Of a stretch of DNA of 6,474 nt, positions 5,756 through 6,474 are shown piece after piece. The DNA comes from Candidatus Falkowiibacteriota bacterium (GTDB taxonomy: Bacteria; Patescibacteria; ABY1; BM507; UBA12075), in contig DAOVXE010000046.1 of NCBI GenBank assembly GCA_030636285.1, positions 1 to 6,474 on the forward strand, in the 5' to 3' direction. Made by a program: the position numbers and the translations under genes. Under the pieces are notes generated by a model, which saw only the letters and a list, made by a program, of their open reading frames with translations, did not search any database and was not told the origin of the DNA. Numbering within the stretch: the first letter of the stretch is position 1; each line of letters begins with the position of its first letter.

Positions 5756-6359
5756 TTTTTTTGAGCGTTTCAATTATGAGCCGTTCGGCGAGGGCGTAAG
5801 CTTCTGAGATTTTAATATCCTTTTTTGTTTTGATGTTTTCAGCTATTTTATTTCTAATAATCATCACCTGAGTTGTAAACGTTTTTGTTTCATCCTGATC
5901 CGCATCAAACTCAATATGTAATTTTTCGATTTCCGGAAATTCGATCTCAAGCCCCCAATCGGTTAGTAAATCGGTATCCCAATTTTCAATTATACGATCC
6001 CAAGCCCAACCACCCGCTTGCAGATTATCAATGATTATAAACCGCTTTTTTTCATCCTCAGTAAGCTTGTCAGCGGCTTTTACCCAAGTGGCGGGTATCT
6101 GCTTAAATTCCAATTCACGTAAAGCCCTCAACCGCATATTACCGCCAAGTACAACGCCGTTGTTGTCCACAACGATCGGGCGCAATTCCATCATTTTAGG
6201 AAATTCAGCGATTGATTTTTTTAGCTTTTCAAATACCTCGCCCTCTATTGAGCGCGGGTTGTCGGGGTTTTCACTGAGGTTGTCAAGGCTGATCTTTTGG
6301 AGCGTTGTTTTTACCGCTTTTCCGCTTTCGCGCTTTTGAGTTTTAGCGTCATTTGCCAT
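5736..6359 (-). CDS. ParB-like nuclease-domain protein
   Basis: A 207-aa protein with the ParB/sulfiredoxin-like domain found in many phages. Visible parts are the N-terminal strand and loop KISLDNLSENPDNPR (22-36), the helix FEKLKKSIAEF (43-53), the strand RPIVVDNNGVVLGG (60-73) and the signature GGNMR (72-76), which replaces the GEHR/GGHR form of chromosomal ParB. A trailing segment has conserved-looking tryptophans (GWAWDRIIENWDTD, LLTDWGLE; 117-138). The family binds or hydrolyses nucleotides and DNA. In phages such domains often accompany or are fused to DNA methyltransferases; no methyltransferase motif is present here. I chose the ATG at 6357-6359; a TTG at 6374 would add five residues. 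Its end overlaps the radical SAM start by 20 bases. Confidence 0.85.
   Translation of the reverse strand: MANDAKTQKRESGKAVKTTLQKISLDNLSENPDNPRSIEGEVFEKLKKSIAEFPKMMELRPIVVDNNGVVLGGNMRLRALRELEFKQIPATWVKAADKLTEDEKKRFIIIDNLQAGGWAWDRIIENWDTDLLTDWGLEIEFPEIEKLHIEFDADQDETKTFTTQVMIIRNKIAENIKTKKDIKISEAYALAERLIIETLKKNEYYAD
6313..6344. repeat. Octamer-period repeat, copy 3
   Basis: Consecutive octamers ACCGCTTT, TCCGCTTT and CGCGCTTT, with a weaker TGAGTTTT, lie within codons 6-16 of the ParB-like gene. They encode its basic N-terminal extension (AKTQKRESGKAVK), which precedes the conserved domain. Confidence 0.55.
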
Positions 6360-6385
6360 AATAAGTTTTTTCAAATGTAAGACTT

Positions 6386-6472
6386 TCAGCCGCGCGGGTC
6401 AAATGCGCGGCTCTTAACGGGGTCAAAAAAATAAATATCGCTCGTTTCCCGGCTCGTTTCAAAGCGCCAAGG
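6386..6472 (-). CDS. C-terminal end of an unidentified upstream gene (partial)
   Basis: A minus-strand frame enters from the right edge and ends at a TGA (6386-6388), giving 28 residues (PWRFETSRETSDIYFFDPVK, then SRAFDPRG). Its composition, with acidic, aromatic and Ser/Thr residues, looks like a real protein tail. It ends 26 bases before the ParB-like ATG. A second minus frame is also open from the edge to 6349 (LTRAAESLTFEKTYYGK at its end) and would overlap the ParB-like start by 11 bases; its Arg/Ala/Leu-rich composition looks more like a shadow frame. Only one can be the true gene end. Confidence 0.45.
   Translation of the reverse strand, partial: PWRFETSRETSDIYFFDPVKSRAFDPRG
6388..6412 (-). 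other. Hairpin before the ParB-like gene
   Basis: AGCCGCGC (6388-6395) and GCGCGGCT (6405-6412) form a perfect, GC-rich 8-bp inverted repeat around a 9-base loop. It overlaps the end of the upstream partial gene and lies about 30 bases before the ParB-like ATG. No T-run follows on either strand, so it is not a standard terminator. It might be an attenuator, an RNA-processing site or a protein-binding site. Confidence 0.5.
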
Positions 6473-6474
6473 CG

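Noticed and set aside
6031..6339. Plus-strand open frame of 102 codons
   Set aside because: It is antisense to the conserved ParB-like domain and rich in Ser/Leu as expected of a shadow frame.
6349..6474. Alternative minus-strand frame at the right edge, open into the ParB-like start
   Set aside because: Its Arg/Ala/Leu-rich product is less protein-like than the competing frame ending at 6386; it is not excluded, since only the upstream sequence can settle it.

Overview
This window looks like part of a tailed-phage or prophage genome, namely the DNA-packaging region and a cluster of small accessory genes. The anchors are a large terminase subunit (Walker A GGSIRSGKT, ATTNP coupling motif, RNase H-like nuclease acids) and a helix-turn-helix small terminase subunit. 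Almost every gene is on the minus strand, and neighbours abut or overlap by a few bases, as in one polycistronic phage transcript. Start codons are mostly not preceded by a Shine-Dalgarno sequence; A-rich or coding sequence lies there instead. Together with the style of the terminase (YGDRTS...EDTKLE), this suggests a host in the Bacteroidota. That is inference: no host gene, tRNA or integrase is present to confirm it.

Layout in the direction of transcription (right to left). At the right edge is the C-terminal end of an unidentified gene, followed by a short hairpin. Next come a ParB-like nuclease-domain protein (5736-6359) and a radical SAM protein with a B12-binding-like N-terminal region (4598-5755). 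Then follow the small terminase (4238-4579), a 65-aa protein, a 52-aa single-span membrane protein that overlaps both neighbours (3874-4032), and the large terminase (2478-3881). Instead of a portal gene, the terminase is followed by a run of nine small genes (127-2442). These include two adjacent proteins related to each other, two cysteine-rich probable zinc proteins, one protein with an N-terminal membrane segment and one coiled-coil protein. The run ends against a convergent plus-strand gene whose last 27 codons are at 1-84, with a strong hairpin terminator between them.

The terminase pair cuts and packages phage DNA. The ParB-like and radical SAM proteins are the enzymatic part of the window and may act on nucleic acid, but their substrates cannot be read from sequence. 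The small genes have no assignable function.

Less obvious features are a degenerate 8-bp-period repeat at three gene ends, a 35-codon membrane-peptide frame on the plus strand in the largest gap of the minus-strand cluster, and a tandem GTTAACATT repeat just upstream of the small terminase start. There are no rRNA or tRNA genes, CRISPR arrays or insertion sequences that I can see.
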